DNA of 64,000 nt from Prorocentrum cordatum (taxonomy: Eukaryota > Sar > Dinophyceae > Prorocentrales > Prorocentraceae): the NCBI GenBank assembly GCA_963575745.1, contig CAUYUJ010016691.1, forward strand, positions 124,001-188,000, read 5' to 3'. This document shows positions 52,807 through 64,000 of this stretch, piece by piece. The stretch's first letter is position 1. Every line of letters begins with the position of its first letter. The notes beneath the pieces are model-generated. The model made no database searches and was not told the origin of the DNA. It worked only from the letters and a program-made list of their open reading frames with translations. A program made the position numbers and the translations under genes.

Positions 52807-53645
52807 CTTCTTGGTAAGAAAACTACCTGCTCCTCCGCGTCGCCGATCGCGCCCTGCAGCTCGCCTGGCAAGTCGTCGTCGAAGTCGTCGGAGCTGTCGG
52901 GCGAGGCGCCGTCGAAACTATCCTCGGCCCTACTCTCATCGTCGTAGACCTCCTTGGCGTGCGCCTGCTGGCGGTTCTTCTTGTGACCTCCGTAGCCCCC
53001 CTTGTCGCTGTGGCCCCCGCGGCCGTCCATGACCGAAGCTCTAGGCCGGTGAATCATGGGCTGCCCCTGGATCCCCGTGGGATTGAACTCGTTGCCAACC
53101 GAACTGAGCACGCTGACCGCGCGCTCGAGACGCAGCCGGGCCCCCTTGACGCAAAGGCCGGATGAGACCTCATGGGGCACCTGGATGCCCTTGGCCCTCA
53201 GCTTCGCGGCGACGCCATTGAAACGGTCGCTGAAGTTGCGGATCAACTCGAACTCGCGCCAGACACAGGCCCGCTTCACCAAAATCTCCAGGGGCGCCGG
53301 GGTTTCCAGCGCCTCGATCTCAGGAAAACGCCCCCCGAGGTAGGCCAGGGAGAGCTCCGCCGACTCGCCGCCCTCGATGGCGTCTAGGTCGAGCTTCTGG
53401 CGTGCCTCCTCGGCCTTGCCCTTGCGGCTCGCCAAGAGCGTCGCCCCCCGCTCGACGGGCTTGACCTCCGCGCCGATTTGCCGGGCGGCGACCTCCCCAC
53501 GGAACTCCCCCATTGTCTCGGTCGTGCCGTCGAACGCGGGAATCGGGAAATTGCCCCCAGCATTCGCCCTCGCCGCTGGCCGCGGCGGCCCCTCCAGATG
53601 TCGCCACGCTGGCGGCGACCAACAGCGAGTTGTATCAGTCGACAC
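52782..53645 (-). pseudogene. copia-type gag polyprotein
   Basis: A 287-codon open frame. FPIPAFDGTTETMGEFRGEV opens a capsid-like helical region. LSLAYLGGRFPEIEALETPA, then LEILVKRACVWREFELIRNF and DRFNGVAAKLRAKGIQVPHE follow, as in UBN2-type copia gag proteins. The C-terminus is acidic (DDFDDDLPGELQGAIGDAEE). The frame is intact across the capsid part, making this the best-preserved piece of the element. It should package element RNA if functional; no evidence of activity is visible. Confidence 0.6.
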
Positions 53646-53950
53646 CGCGAGCTTGAATGCTTACGATGGACTCTGCGAAGTCACGCACTTTGCCGTGGTC
53701 GAGTTAGTTCCTGATACCAATGTAGACCCAATGCTGCGAAGAGGGGTCGCAGCGCAACGATGACCGCGAGGTTGTATATCGGCAGCGATGCAAATCTCAT
53801 CCGCAAGGGATGGCGATCGACGGTTGCCGGGCGAAGCCTGCAAAGGCACCTCCCGGCGCCCTCGAGCTCCAGGGCCCCGGGGAAAATCTGGCTCAAATGA
53901 ACGCGCCAGAGGCTAGCACATGCTGGTTGCTTCCCTGCATGTTGCGCCAC

Positions 53951-54310
53951 GCTGCTGAGATCATCACTGGCACTGGCAAATTTTACAACGATGGGGGGGG
54001 GCCGCAGCGCCCGGGGGAGGCGGAGGGAGGATAGGGGGGGGGGGGGGGAAGAGGAGGAGGAAGAAGAGGAGGAAGAAACTGCCGGGGAACGCGGGGGAAC
54101 GACGAGGACCGGCAGGAGGAGAGTCCCGAGACGCGGCGGTCGCTTCGATCAGCGCCGGCGCCACGCAAACAGAAAATGAGAACAGATGGGCTGGCGAAGG
54201 AGGAAGGAGACGCCGCCCCTCGGGCGCCAATCCCCTGTGCACGTTTCTGTTCATGCGCGTTCTTCTCGGCCCCGCGCCTCGAGGGCCCTAGCCGAGAGAA
54301 AAGATGCGCG
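53951..54310. other. unassigned DNA upstream of the copia remnant
   Basis: GC-rich with a G run at 53993-54000 and another near 54038-54050. An LTR or leader might be here but was not identified. Confidence 0.3.
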
Positions 54311-54820
54311 CGCCCGAGCGATGCGACGAGGAGGAGGAGGAGGAGGAGGAGGAGGAGGAGGAGGAGGGGAGCGAGGCCACCTCTGACGCGCGCTCGGGGC
54401 AGCGAGCAGGAGCTGGCGCGCAGCAGCCATCTCAGAGCCTCGCGCGGCCAGGTCGGCGCGCCTCTCATCGTTCGCCGACCTGCTCGCGAAGGGGCGGGAG
54501 AGGTGTTGGCGGTAGCACTCCGCTGCGTCCCGGCAGATCTCGCACGGCGACCGCTGCGCGCCTCAATGGTGGGAACCATCGAAGACGCATCATAATTCGC
54601 GCCCCCGCTACGACTGATCACCCAATCGATGGAGGCACACGGGGCAACTTTAGGGTCGAGACGCCTAACGAAATATTCCCTGATCGAGCCGTCTGACACT
54701 GGTCCCAGGAGCGAGCAGACAAGCATTTCAGCTCGCGCACCAAGGAGGAGGAGGAGGTGGAGGAGGAGGAAGAGGAGGAGGAGGAGGAGGAGGGGGAGGA
54801 GGAGGAGGAAGAGTTAAGGC
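54311..54820. repeat. GGA tracts flanking unique DNA
   Basis: GAG trinucleotides at 54328-54367 and 54744-54812. The DNA between them shows no recognisable gene. Confidence 0.85.
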
Positions 54821-55490
54821 AAGGTTAGGTAGGGAGACCGGGGAGATGAATCCGCTCGGCCGAGAAAACCGAATAGGCTCTTGTGGCCCCCCCCCCAGCG
54901 GCGCGACAATTTGGGCGGGGCCCCCATGTCTGGGCCTGCGCGCGGGAGCGGGCGATGGGCTCGGGCCCCCGGCCTGCCGCCGCGGCTCGGGGGGGCGCCC
55001 CCGCAACAATTCAACGCGACACAATTGTAAGGTGGGGGGGGGGGGGGGGGGCATGGCCACGTCGCGCGAGTGTCTGGCCCCCCTGGCCGAACTGCAGGGG
55101 GGCGGGGGGGGGGCAGGGGGCGGGCTGTGGCGGGGCGGCCGCGGGGCCTCGGCACTTATCGAACGGGCGCGCGCGGGGCGCGCGCCCCCCGCCCCACCCC
55201 CCCACGCACGCGCACTTATTGAAGGCTGGCTCGGTGGGCCCCGTGGCCGAATTCAAAAGGCTGGCTTGCTCATTGGCTCGCGTTGCTCATCACTAAGGGT
55301 GCAATGTCCCCCCCCCCCCCCCCCCAATTGGCAATGCGTCCGCATCTCCCTTATGCAGTGCAAAAATCATGCATGCATCAGCGATTGCCCAGGCAGCGCT
55401 CTCGCGTCGGAGTCTGCAATGCATAGATTAATCCACCAATCATGTTGTGCAGAACTGACCTGGCGCCGACTGCGCGCCGCGAGCATCATC
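54821..55490. other. GC-rich DNA with G and C runs
   Basis: G runs at about 55034-55052 and 55096-55112 and a C run at 55308-55325. No gene recognised. Confidence 0.45.
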
Positions 55491-56675
55491 TCAGGCCCCG
55501 CTGGCACTTGCGGGGGGATGGCGTCGCAATCCTTCTTCTCGCCACCCTCCAGCTGCTTCTCGAGCTCTGCGATCCTGGTCCTCCGTGCTGTCGTTTGAGG
55601 CGTGCTCGGGCTGCCGCGCGCACTCGTGGCCGGCGCCCCCTCCCCCGCCGACCAGGTGCCGGCGCTCTCCTGGCACGGCCCACTGCGACGGGACCTTCTG
55701 CTGCCAGCCATGGCGCACCCATGCGCAGGGATCGCCATGCTTCCACTGCGGCAGGTAGGGGGCCCCTCTCGTTTGAATCACCAGCAACTCCTTCCCGATT
55801 CCTCCGCGAGCTGGGGCTGCTCGTCGCTCTGCGGCTCGGCGTAGCCCTCGTCGGCGTAGCAGTCGATCTCCTCGCGCCTTCTCGCGCAGCATGCTGCGCG
55901 TCTCCGTCGCCTTCTGAATCGCAATCTCTATAGTGGTGGCCTGCTGCTTCGCTTGGTAGTAATGCTCCTCTTCCTCGCCCATCCTGGTCATGACCGTAGA
56001 GATCGCCGACGCGCGCTCGCAGTCCCGCATCGTCTCCAGCTACCGCCATATTCGCTTCATCACTGTCTGAAGGACGTTCTTCGTGCTCTTCAAGTTGACC
56101 TCCGCGCGCTTCAGCGCGCGCTCGATCGCGCCCACCCCCGCGGCCCCCTCGCCTCGGTAGTAGGCGCCCTCAACTCCGCTGGTCGACATGACTCCGCAGC
56201 GGCTGCGGCAGTCGCTCGTAGCGCCCCCCTCGTGGCGGAGGTCAGAAGCTCGTCGCTGTCCTGGCTCGAAACGGAATAGCTGTTGTCGGATCGCAGAATT
56301 GGGGCAGTTGCTGGTCGCATCAACGGGAGTCGTCATTTTGCGCTGACATTTCCCTCCCCAATTGCAATATTTCTCCAATGGTGGTGGTCGCGCTGCCCAT
56401 TGCTCCTGGGCGTTTTTGTGTCCGTGGCTCATGCTGGTTTCCACGCGAGCTGTTCTGCTGTTTCTTGTCCGGCCCCTAGGAAGCTCGTTCTCTTGGCCCC
56501 ACCCGAACAATGGTTCCTGGTCAACCTCCTCACTGTCTCGTCCTGCTGCCTCTTCCTCTTCCAACGCGAGACCTTCTCGTGCAATCCCCGGGGGGCTCTG
56601 TTCCGTCCATCTTCTGTTTATGTACTGTTTAAATGCCCTCTCAGTCTCGTCCAGAAAATCTGGGCAGGTTCCCAC
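55491..56675 (-). pseudogene. unrecognised ORF with one in-frame stop
   Basis: A minus frame opens at 56675 (MGTCPDFLDETERAFKQYIN) and runs 211 codons to a TAG at 56042-56040. The same frame then continues at once (LETMRDCERASAISTVM) to 55491. The sequence around the stop is charged and helix-forming (ERALKRAEVNLKSTKNVLQT before, EEEEHYYQAKQQATTIEIAI after), so the stop splits what looks like one coiled coil of about 390 residues. No family recognised. It may belong to the retroelement remnant immediately upstream (57.5-58.4 kb). Confidence 0.35.
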
Positions 56676-57449
56676 GTGGACTCAATGGCGCGGCTGCGAA
56701 GACGAATGGTCGCCAGGCTGACGCACTGGGTCGGGTTCACCGAGCGCGCAATGAATAGCTGTCTCCTCCTCTGGAAGACCCCCCCTGCCGATGCAGGGTC
56801 GCATTCGCGAACTTGAATAATACCATTGCTCCGTCCAGCATGAGAGCATCGCGGTCGAGGTCTGCCACGCGCGCGAAAACTCAGTCGAGGTCACCACTTG
56901 GCCAGATTCTCTTCTTCTCCACCCCGTTCCAACCTAGTCGGTCGCATCCCTCGGCCAATCTTTCCGCGGCGCGATTACTAATGCGCTGCCAAAAACAAAT
57001 CTGAACCAAACCCGCAGCACGTGCATCCCCGCTCCGTCAACGCCGTGGTTGAATGCGTTTGATCGGCCGGCCCCTGGAATCGAAATTCTAGATGTCCGTC
57101 CGTCGCAGCGCGCAGTAGATAGCGCCCTGCAGCCTAGCCCCAGCGCCTCCAGGAGTAGCTATCGCCGTAGGCCACCCTTGCCCGCGCAGTCTGGCAAGGG
57201 TGACTGTTCGCTTGCCCCCCTGGCGCGGTGGTAGCTTGCTGACCCGAGTAATGCTTGCATGTTGCTGATGTCGGGGGCTAGCTCTCTGAGCTTTGCGAGC
57301 CTCGCGGGGTCTTTGCTCAAGTCCTCGGCAATTGTTTCTTCTCTCGTCCTCGGCGGGGCTGCAGGCGGTGGCCTTGGGTCCCTGCATGCTGTGTGCAACG
57401 CTCCTGGGCCCTTGAGCTTTCCCGGGTGAAGGACTGCGTCATGCGCGCC
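56676..57449 (-). other. unassigned, possibly decayed coding DNA
   Basis: Short minus frames such as FSRAWQTSTAMLSCWTEQWY (56860-56800). No domain recognised. Confidence 0.3.
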
Positions 57450-58370
57450 GGACTCGATGCGCCCCCTGCTCTGCTCGCTGCCTAGCGCCTCTGGCGTCCA
57501 CTCGAGCTCCGTCTTCGGAGCAGTCCGTGGTCAATCGCTGCTTCGAGCCTTGACGCGTGGAGCTCGTCGATCTTCACGGTGCGTTATGGGGGGGGGGCTT
57601 GCGCGCCGACCATCGCCAGGCGGAAGCGCGGCATCGGATTCACTGCGAAGCTCACCTTGCCAGACCGATCTTTGTCGTCCGCGTCGCTGCGCTCGTGCAC
57701 GCCCGTGGCTCTGCAGTGCAGGATCGTCTCCGCCAAGAACCGGGGCCCCCGCTCCGTCTCTCTCCGCCACCTCCAGATACTCCTTTGGTAATGCCACCGC
57801 GTCGTAGCTGGTGCCCCTTGCCTCTGTCTCTGACTTGCTGCGCGTAGTCTCCGCCTGCTTTTGTCATGGCGATGTATGCTGCGCACAGAACCGGCACCAA
57901 CCAGAAACAAGTCACGAGGTGCATGAGCTCTCGCGTCTCCCGCGCCGTCCTCAGTGACTCTGCGATCCCGGTCCGCTGCTGCCCTCTCCGCCTCCTCCTG
58001 CAGCCGCCTCGCCCTTCGCCTGTCTCTTGTTGGCCTGGCTGCCGTCGACCTCTTGCCCTCCACGCTTGACTGCGATGCCCGCGTGCCACATCTCGAGCGC
58101 CTTTTTCTTGAGCGTATCGCACTGAGTGGGGTCTCGCGTGATGCTGCCACACGTGGTGTTGCAGCCTTACCAATTATTGAGACGGATGGTTACATATGGC
58201 ACATGCGAATGACTCAAGCTGATGCACGCCGTGCCTCCATTTACTGTGGTCGACGTGGCATACCCCGAACAGGTCTGCAGTCCACGTCGCATGGTCAATC
58301 GCTGTGCGCCGATTGTTGAATGTGCTGAGGCACCACGGGCACTGGTTCGTCACAGCAAGTTGTGCCACCA
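57450..58370 (-). pseudogene. decayed LINE-like C-terminal region with zinc finger
   Basis: On the minus strand, a frame at 58368-58174 reads NQCPWCLSTFNNRRTAIDHA, then a second Cys/His set ending FACAICNHPSQ: a CxxC...H zinc finger followed by CxxC. Downstream, after frameshifts, ETRELMHLVTCFWLVPVL and YAQQVRDRGKGHQL appear. A zinc finger followed by a GKGHxL block is an arrangement I recall from dinoflagellate LINE-type proteins; that assignment is from memory. Stops and frameshifts show it is dead. Confidence 0.4.
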
Positions 58371-58399
58371 GTGGTCATACATCATGTGTTTCCCGTCCG

Positions 58400-58860
58400 T
58401 GCCCCGGGGAAGAGGAGGAGGAAGAGGAGGGAGAGGAGGAGCATCGTCCGTGCTCCGCCAGCAAACGCCGACGGTGCCAGCCAGCGCAGGGGCTCCCACA
58501 GCCACGCGTTCCCCGCCCTCGCGAGCGGGGGAGCCCCTGGCCCTGAAGGAGAAGGGGGAGCGCAGGTGGAGCGGAGGAGAAGAAGGAGGAAGGAGGAGAA
58601 GGAGGCAGGAGGGGAGGAGGAGGAGGCAGGAGGAGGGGGGAGGAAACAGGAGAGGAGGAGGAGATGGATGAGGAAACAGGAGGGGAGGAAGAGGAGCCAC
58701 AGGGGGAGGAGGAGGGAGGGAGGGAGCAGGAGGGGAGGAGGAGGAGGCAGGAGGAGGAGGAGGAACAGGAAGAGAAATAAATAAAGAGGAGGGGGGAGGG
58801 AAAGGAGAAGGAGGAGGAGGAGGAGGAGGAGGAGGAGGAGGAGGAGGAAGAATGGTCTCC
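58400..58860. repeat. GGA tracts
   Basis: GGAGGA/AGGAGG DNA at 58405-58440 and 58565-58850, with CAGGAGG variants. Confidence 0.93.
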
Positions 58861-59296
58861 AGCCGTGCTTCAGGTCCGTGCAGCGTTAAAAAAGAAGAAT
58901 GGTCGGAGGGCGCCGGCGACATCCCGAATGAGGCTTCCTCGCTCCTAGTCTCCTCGCAGGCCCCCCGGAGAAGTCGGCCGCCCGCCTGCTCCAGCGACGG
59001 GATGCCTGGCGGGAGGGGGGGACACGGACATGGACACGGACACGGCGCCTACATGTGTCGCAAGGCGGCCCCACGAGTCGGCGGCCTTCTCAGTGGGGGC
59101 GGGCCTTCTCAGAGGGCTCGGGGGAAGTCAGAGGGGGCGGGCCTCCTCAGAGGGCTCGAGGCGCGCCGCCGAACGAAGGGCCAGGTTGGTGGCGCCTCGG
59201 CGCCGACAGAGAGGTTCCGACGCGGTACGGATTGGGAGAGGAGGCAAGCGAGGCAAGAGAAAGAGCCGGCCGGCCGACGCACTCGAGCAGACTGTC
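58861..59296. other. no gene recognised
   Basis: Includes a two-unit GGCGGGCC-TCTCAGAGGGCTCG repeat (59095-59160) and a GGACAC repeat near 59022-59042. Confidence 0.5.
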
Positions 59297-61254
59297 CCGT
59301 CCTTCCAGTGAGCGCGTGTCGTCTCCGTGCGGCTCCTCCGGTTAAGGCCACAGCATGGCTTCTGGCGGTCGGCACCCCGCAGAACCGGACCTTCCGGAGA
59401 GCTGCAGGAAGTGGTCAGCTTCAGACACTGGTCTCCGGGCCTGTCTCATGCCTGCTTCAAACCTCGTCCAAAAAACCCAAAACCCAAAGGTCCTGGCGGC
59501 ATTTGCCCACCCGACAGGTTTGGGGGTGAAAGAATTGAGCTCTCGCCCCCCCCTGCATACCGCGGCCGCCAAGCCCCAGAGATCCCTTTGCTCCCTGGGT
59601 ATCCTGCCTCGCGTCTTCGACGGATGACGGCTGCATACCGCGGCCACCATGCCCCAAGGGAATCGCCGCTGCCCGGGAATCCCGCCTCGCGTTCTCGGGT
59701 GCGGGTGGCTCAAAGCAAAACAAAGGAAATATGGTTTCGACTCCTGGAAGGTCAGGGAACGGGGCCCTGAGACAATGGAGCCTCGGGGCGGCGGACGAGG
59801 CCCTGAACTGCGCGCGCAGATTCAGCCCAGAAGGTCGTCATTTTCGTATGCATTGTTTTGCCGATCGGCGCGGGCCCTCGCACCCCCCCTCCCACCACCC
59901 ATTGAGTAGATCGTGGCGGCTTTGGGCGCCTGTGTCAAGCAGGTGGGGCCCCCGTCATAGGACGCTACTGTTGCAAACAGTCGCATCGAGCAGAGGTCCA
60001 GAGCCACCCCCACCCCCACCCCTTCCGCCCAATGCCGAAACGCCGAGCAAGAGAAAACGCTAGCAACCCCCTTCACTCGGGGAGGCGTAAGACTCGGGGC
60101 ACGGGGGACTCCGGTTGGCCTGACAGGGCCATCATAAAAATATCGAGGCCCAAGCTGAAATTTGACGCGAATTCCCGCTGCAAACATCCCACGAAAACTG
60201 GACCGTCAAAATCCTGGACGCGCTCGTCAAAAAAACGGCGGCAAACCCGAGTTCCGGCTTACTCGAGTCTTACTCGAGTCTTTCCGAGTGTACGAATCGA
60301 GACCTGCGCACTGTCAGAAGTATTTCCTCACATGGGCTCGACGAGAGAAGCAATTCTTCGGGGTGCATCGATTCTGTGGCCGATCCCCTGATCGAACGAG
60401 GGCCGCTCGACCTTGCACGATCGCGGCTTGCCGATCGCGCGCGCGCAAGATCGTTCGACGCCAGCCGCCTCTGGACCACTGGCGGCGTTCCGTCTCGAAC
60501 GCCCCGTGCTGGGGACGCCGCCGCTCCGGCACAGCACGAAGCTGCCGCAGGTCGGGAGCCGCCGGCCGGCCGGACCCCCTCCGTGGCCGTGAGAAGGTCG
60601 CGATGGAAGGCCTTCGGGGTGCGGCCAGGGGCCTCCCAGGGCCGCGTTCGGGCCCGGGGGGCTGCCAAGAGAAGGCTCGGGATGGTGAGGCGGACCGGGA
60701 GGCAAGGGGTCGAGACCTCCGGGGGCCGACGCTGGGAACAGGAGAACACGCTGGGGTGGCGGGGACGCAGCACCCCTCGAATCACCACTGCACAAGATAT
60801 CCCAAAGAAGCTCACTGTGGCTCACGATCTGCCGCCCAGAGGCCCCAAGAAGGCCCAGAGACGGCTCCAAGTGGCCACGGAGCCTCCCAAGGAGACCACG
60901 GAGAGGCTAGAAGCATTCAAACACACCATGTACTCCAATGACGTGTGCCTTCTTGCCCCTTCGCTTGCCAATGGGCTTCTGAAGCCTCCAGATGGCTCCA
61001 AGATCTCCCGAAGTAGTGACGGCCCCAGAAGTGCCCAAGAGAGCTGCGAGAGCGCACCCAGAGGGCTTCAAGAGGCGGCACCTCGGGATCTGACGATGCA
61101 GAGATGATTAAGGACCTCCCGTCGCTCACAGCCATCACCCTTGAAACGAATGCGGTGTCTGGGCCTCGCAGGGGCACCGTGTGGGCGACTATTGGGCCAG
61201 GATGGCTCCAAGATGGCCCCGGAAGCCTCAAGATGGCTGCCCCAACACGGCATA
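59297..61254. repeat. large direct duplication, copy 1
   Basis: Begins near TGTCCCGTCCTTCC and ends CTCAAGATGGCTGCCCCAAC. It is nearly identical to 62043-64000, offset 2739 bp (2743 bp after an ATTA insertion in copy 2 near 63648, about 2745 bp near the end). Several open frames (119, 243 and 259 codons on plus; 181 on minus) are conserved in both copies simply because the DNA is. None has a recognisable domain. Internally, GCATACCGCGGCC recurs about 80 bp apart near 59556 and 59633. Confidence 0.93.
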
Positions 61255-62042
61255 ACCATAAACTTTCGACGGTCCGCGAGGATCGCCAAAGTTATGTTTT
61301 ATGCGGTTTCTGACTCTGCAGCTGAGATGGCTTCCCAGATGGCGCAAGATGAACCGCGCTGGGCGCTTCGCCTCGGCTCCTTCCGGGGCGACGCCGCAGC
61401 AGTTGAGCCCAGAGAGCGGGAGAGCCACGGCAGGCCACCCCCCACCTCTTCGGGTGGCTGGTCTGCGAAGGTGTGGCATGCTTTTTTGTCTCTCTCTCTC
61501 TGTCGATGTCTGCCTGGATATGACACAACCGAACCTGCACAGATGCGCGACTCTCCGAGGAGAACTCTTGGACTGCTGGGCCGTGGCCGGCCACCCCTAA
61601 TGAGCCTGCGGAGGCGCGTTGCCTGCACGTCAAGAGCCTGAGCGTGTTGCGGAACCGCCGCGAGGGGTTCCAGGCTCAACAGCGTCAGCCCTTGAGCGCC
61701 CACACCCGTGGAGAAAAACGACTGACGACCCTCACCGTGGAGCCGTCTCTGGCGATCCGCAAGCCGCGTGAGACGATGCCGCGCGCCGCGCTCTAACGGC
61801 GGGCAGCCGAGGCCGTCGGGCACACTCAGAGCGTCTTCGAGGGGGAGGGGCATATGGAAGGCACCCTGGGGAAGGTCGCGTGGGCTGGAGCTGGAGGTGT
61901 TTTCGTGGTTGCATGGGCGGCCCTGTAAGCGGGGGTGCCCTGGAGGTCCGCCTGTGGTCGGGAAGGGTGGTCCCGGGATGCCCCCCCGCGGGGTCCATGG
62001 CTGCAGCGGGGGTCCCCAGGGAGGTCCCGCTGAGTGTGAGTT
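61255..62042. other. spacer between the duplicated segments
   Basis: Unique DNA of about 790 bp, including a (TC)n patch near 61488-61503. No gene recognised. Confidence 0.5.
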
Positions 62043-64000
62043 CCTGTCCTTCCCTGAGTGCGTGTCGTCTGTGCGGCTCCTCCGGTTCAGGCCACAGCAT
62101 GGTTTCTGGCGGTCGGCACCCCGCAGAACCTGACCTTCTGGAGAGCTTCAGAAAGTGGTCAGCTTAAGACATTGGCGCTTCAAACCTCGTCCAAAACTTA
62201 AAACCCAAAGGTCCTGGCGGCATTTGCCCACCCGACAGGTTTGGGGGTGAAAGAATTGAGCTCCAGACCCGTCTCGCCCCCCCCTGCATACCGCGGCCGC
62301 CAAGCCCCAGAGATCCCTTTGCTCCCTGGGTATCCTGCCTCGCGTCCTCGCGTCTTCGACGGATGACGGCTGCATACCGCGGCCACCATGCCCCAAGGGA
62401 ATCGCCGCTGCCCGGGAATTTCGCCTCGCGTTCTCGGGTGCGGGTGGCTCAAAGCAAAACAAAGGAAATATGGTTTCGACTCCTGGAAGGTCAGGGAACG
62501 GGGCCCTGAGACAATGGAGCCTCGGGGCGGCGGACGAGGCCCTGAACTGCGCGCGCAGATTCAGCCCAGAAGGTCGCCATTTTCGTATGCATTGTTTTGC
62601 CGATCGGCGCGGGCCCTCGCACCCCCCCTCCCACCACCCATTGAGTAGATCGTGGCGGCTTTGGGCGCCTGTGTCAAGCAGGTGGGGCCTCCGTCATAGG
62701 ACGCTACTGTTGCAAACAGTCGCATCGAGCAGAGGTCCAGAGCCACCCCCACCCCCACCCCTTCCGCCCAATGCCGAAACGCCGAGCAAGAGAAAACGCT
62801 AGCAACCCCCTTCACTCGGGGAGGCGTAAGACTCGGGGCACGGGGGACTCCGGTTGGCCTGACAGGGCCATCATAAAAATATCGAGGCCCAAGCTGAAAT
62901 TTGACGCGAATTCCCGCTGCAAACATCCCACGAAAACTGGACCGTCAAAATCCTGGACGCGCTCGTCAAAAAAACGGCGGCAAAGCCGGGTTCCGGCTTA
63001 CTCGAGTCTTACTCGAGTCTTTCCGAGTGTACGAATCGAGACCTGCGCACTGTCAGAAGTATTTCCTCGCATGGGCTCGACGAGAGAAGCAATTCTTCGG
63101 GGTGCATCGATTCTGTGGCCGATCCCCTGATCGAACGAGGGCCGCTCGACCTTGCACGATCGCGGCTTGCCGATCGCGCGCGCGCAAGATCGTTCGACGC
63201 CAGCCGCCTCTGGACCACTGGCGGCGTTCCGTCTCGAACGCCCCGTGCTGGGGACGCCGCCGCTCCGGCACGGCACGAAGCTGCCGCAGGTCGGGAGCCG
63301 CCGGCCGGCCGGACCCCCTCCGTGGCCGTGAGAAGGTCGCGATGGAAGGCCTTCGGGGTGCGGCCAGGGGCCTCCCAGGGCCGCGTTCGGGCCCGGGGGG
63401 CTGCCAAGAGAAGGCTCGGGATGGTGAGGCGGACCGGGAGGCAAGGGGTCGAGACCTCCGGGGGCCGACGCTGGGAACAGGAGAACACGCTGGGGTGTCG
63501 GGGACGCAGCACCCCTCGAGTCACCACTGCACAAGATATCCCAAAGAAGCTCACTGTGGCTCACAATCTGCCGCCCGGAGGCCCCAAGAAGGCCCAGAGA
63601 CGGCTCCAAGTGGCCACGGAGCCTCCCAAGGAGACCACGGAGAGGCTAATTAGAAGCATTCAAACACACCATGTACTCCAATGACGTGTGCCTTCTTGCC
63701 CCTTCGCTTGCCAATGGGCTTCTGAAGCCTCCAGATGGCTCCAAGATCTCCCGAAGTAGTGACGGCCCCAGAAGTGCCCAAGAGAGCTGCGAGAGCGCCC
63801 CCAGAGGGCTTCAAGAGGCGGCACCTCGGGATCTGACGATGCAGAGATGATTAAGGACCTCCCGTCGCTCACAGCCACCACCCTTGAAACGAATGCGGTG
63901 TCTGAGGAATCTGGGCCTCGCAGGGGCACCGTTTTTGGGCGACTATTGGGCCAGGATGGCTCCAAGATGGCCCCGGAAGCCTCAAGATGGCTGCCCCAAC
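62043..64000. repeat. large direct duplication, copy 2 (truncated by window end)
   Basis: Same content as 59297-61254 with scattered substitutions and small indels, for example an 11-bp insertion near 62264 (CCAGACCCGTC), a deletion near 62185, ATTA near 63648, and GAGGAATCT near 63905. The copy continues to the last base of the window, so its end is not seen. Confidence 0.93.

Larger units (their letters stand above)
48440..53950 (-). mobile_element. decayed copia-like LTR retroelement
   Basis: On the minus strand, from high to low coordinates: gag-like protein, zinc knuckle, retropepsin-like protease, a conserved pol block, and an integrase zinc-binding block. This gag-protease-integrase order is that of Ty1/copia elements. 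The pieces lie in different frames separated by stops. Reverse transcriptase and RNase H were not found downstream of 48.4 kb, and I could not identify LTRs. It is presumably an old truncated copy. Confidence 0.65.

Noticed and set aside
59725-59760. tRNA-like B box (GGTTTCGACTCC)
   Set aside because: It has an extra T in the consensus, no A box at the right distance and no cloverleaf.

Overview
The window looks like nuclear DNA of a dinoflagellate, probably a GC-rich species of the Prorocentrum type; the exact species is inference. Three things point there. First, a perfect copy of the dinoflagellate trans-spliced leader sits in genomic DNA just upstream of a gene (44814-44835, minus strand). 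Second, that gene encodes a thylakoid-type DUF1118 (RIQ-like) protein carrying what looks like a peridinin-plastid signal plus transit presequence. Third, the DNA is GC-rich and packed with GGA/TCC tracts, and the decayed copia-like and LINE-like pieces resemble dinoflagellate families. No bacterial operons, tRNA, rRNA or CRISPR were seen. A 100-N gap (32423-32522) marks a scaffold join, so the two sides may not be truly adjacent.

Layout. 1-7 kb: a 70-bp minisatellite, GGA tracts, a degenerate ~100-bp tandem array, then a weak candidate gene interrupted by a 167-bp terminal-inverted-repeat element. 7-11.5 kb: head-to-head AT-rich arrays and unassigned GC-rich DNA. 11.5-13.6 kb: a 152-bp satellite and a 16-bp minisatellite. 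13.7-15 kb: a decayed LINE-type ORF (minus). 15-23 kb: simple repeats and small dispersed families. 23-25.6 kb: a large imperfect palindrome built from tandem arrays. 26 kb: a 3 x 113-bp self-complementary array. 27-33 kb: long TCC tracts (one of ~450 bp), a LINE C-terminal fragment (plus), CATCGGCGATG-type repeats, and the gap. 33-43 kb: foldback elements, dispersed repeats and more simple repeats. 43.4-44.8 kb: the one well-supported gene. 45-46.5 kb: a CTCAGC hexamer array running into a 73-bp array. 48.4-54 kb: a decayed copia-like retroelement (minus) with gag, zinc knuckle, aspartic protease, a conserved pol block and an integrase zinc-binding block. 55.5-58.4 kb: further decayed retroelement-like coding DNA (minus). 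59.3-64 kb: a ~1.95-kb segment present twice, 2.74 kb apart.

The most informative locus is 43.4-44.84 kb. A spliced leader fixed in the genome means an mRNA was reverse-transcribed and reinserted. That retrocopy was later hit by a 169-bp element with 36-bp inverted termini and a 5-bp target duplication. The hit lies inside the signal-peptide codons, and removing the element plus one target copy restores the reading frame exactly, as expected of an intron-creating element (introner). Two more copies lie at 6.06 and 38.6 kb. Four single-base frameshifts in the gene leave open whether it is functional, a pseudogene, or affected by assembly errors.
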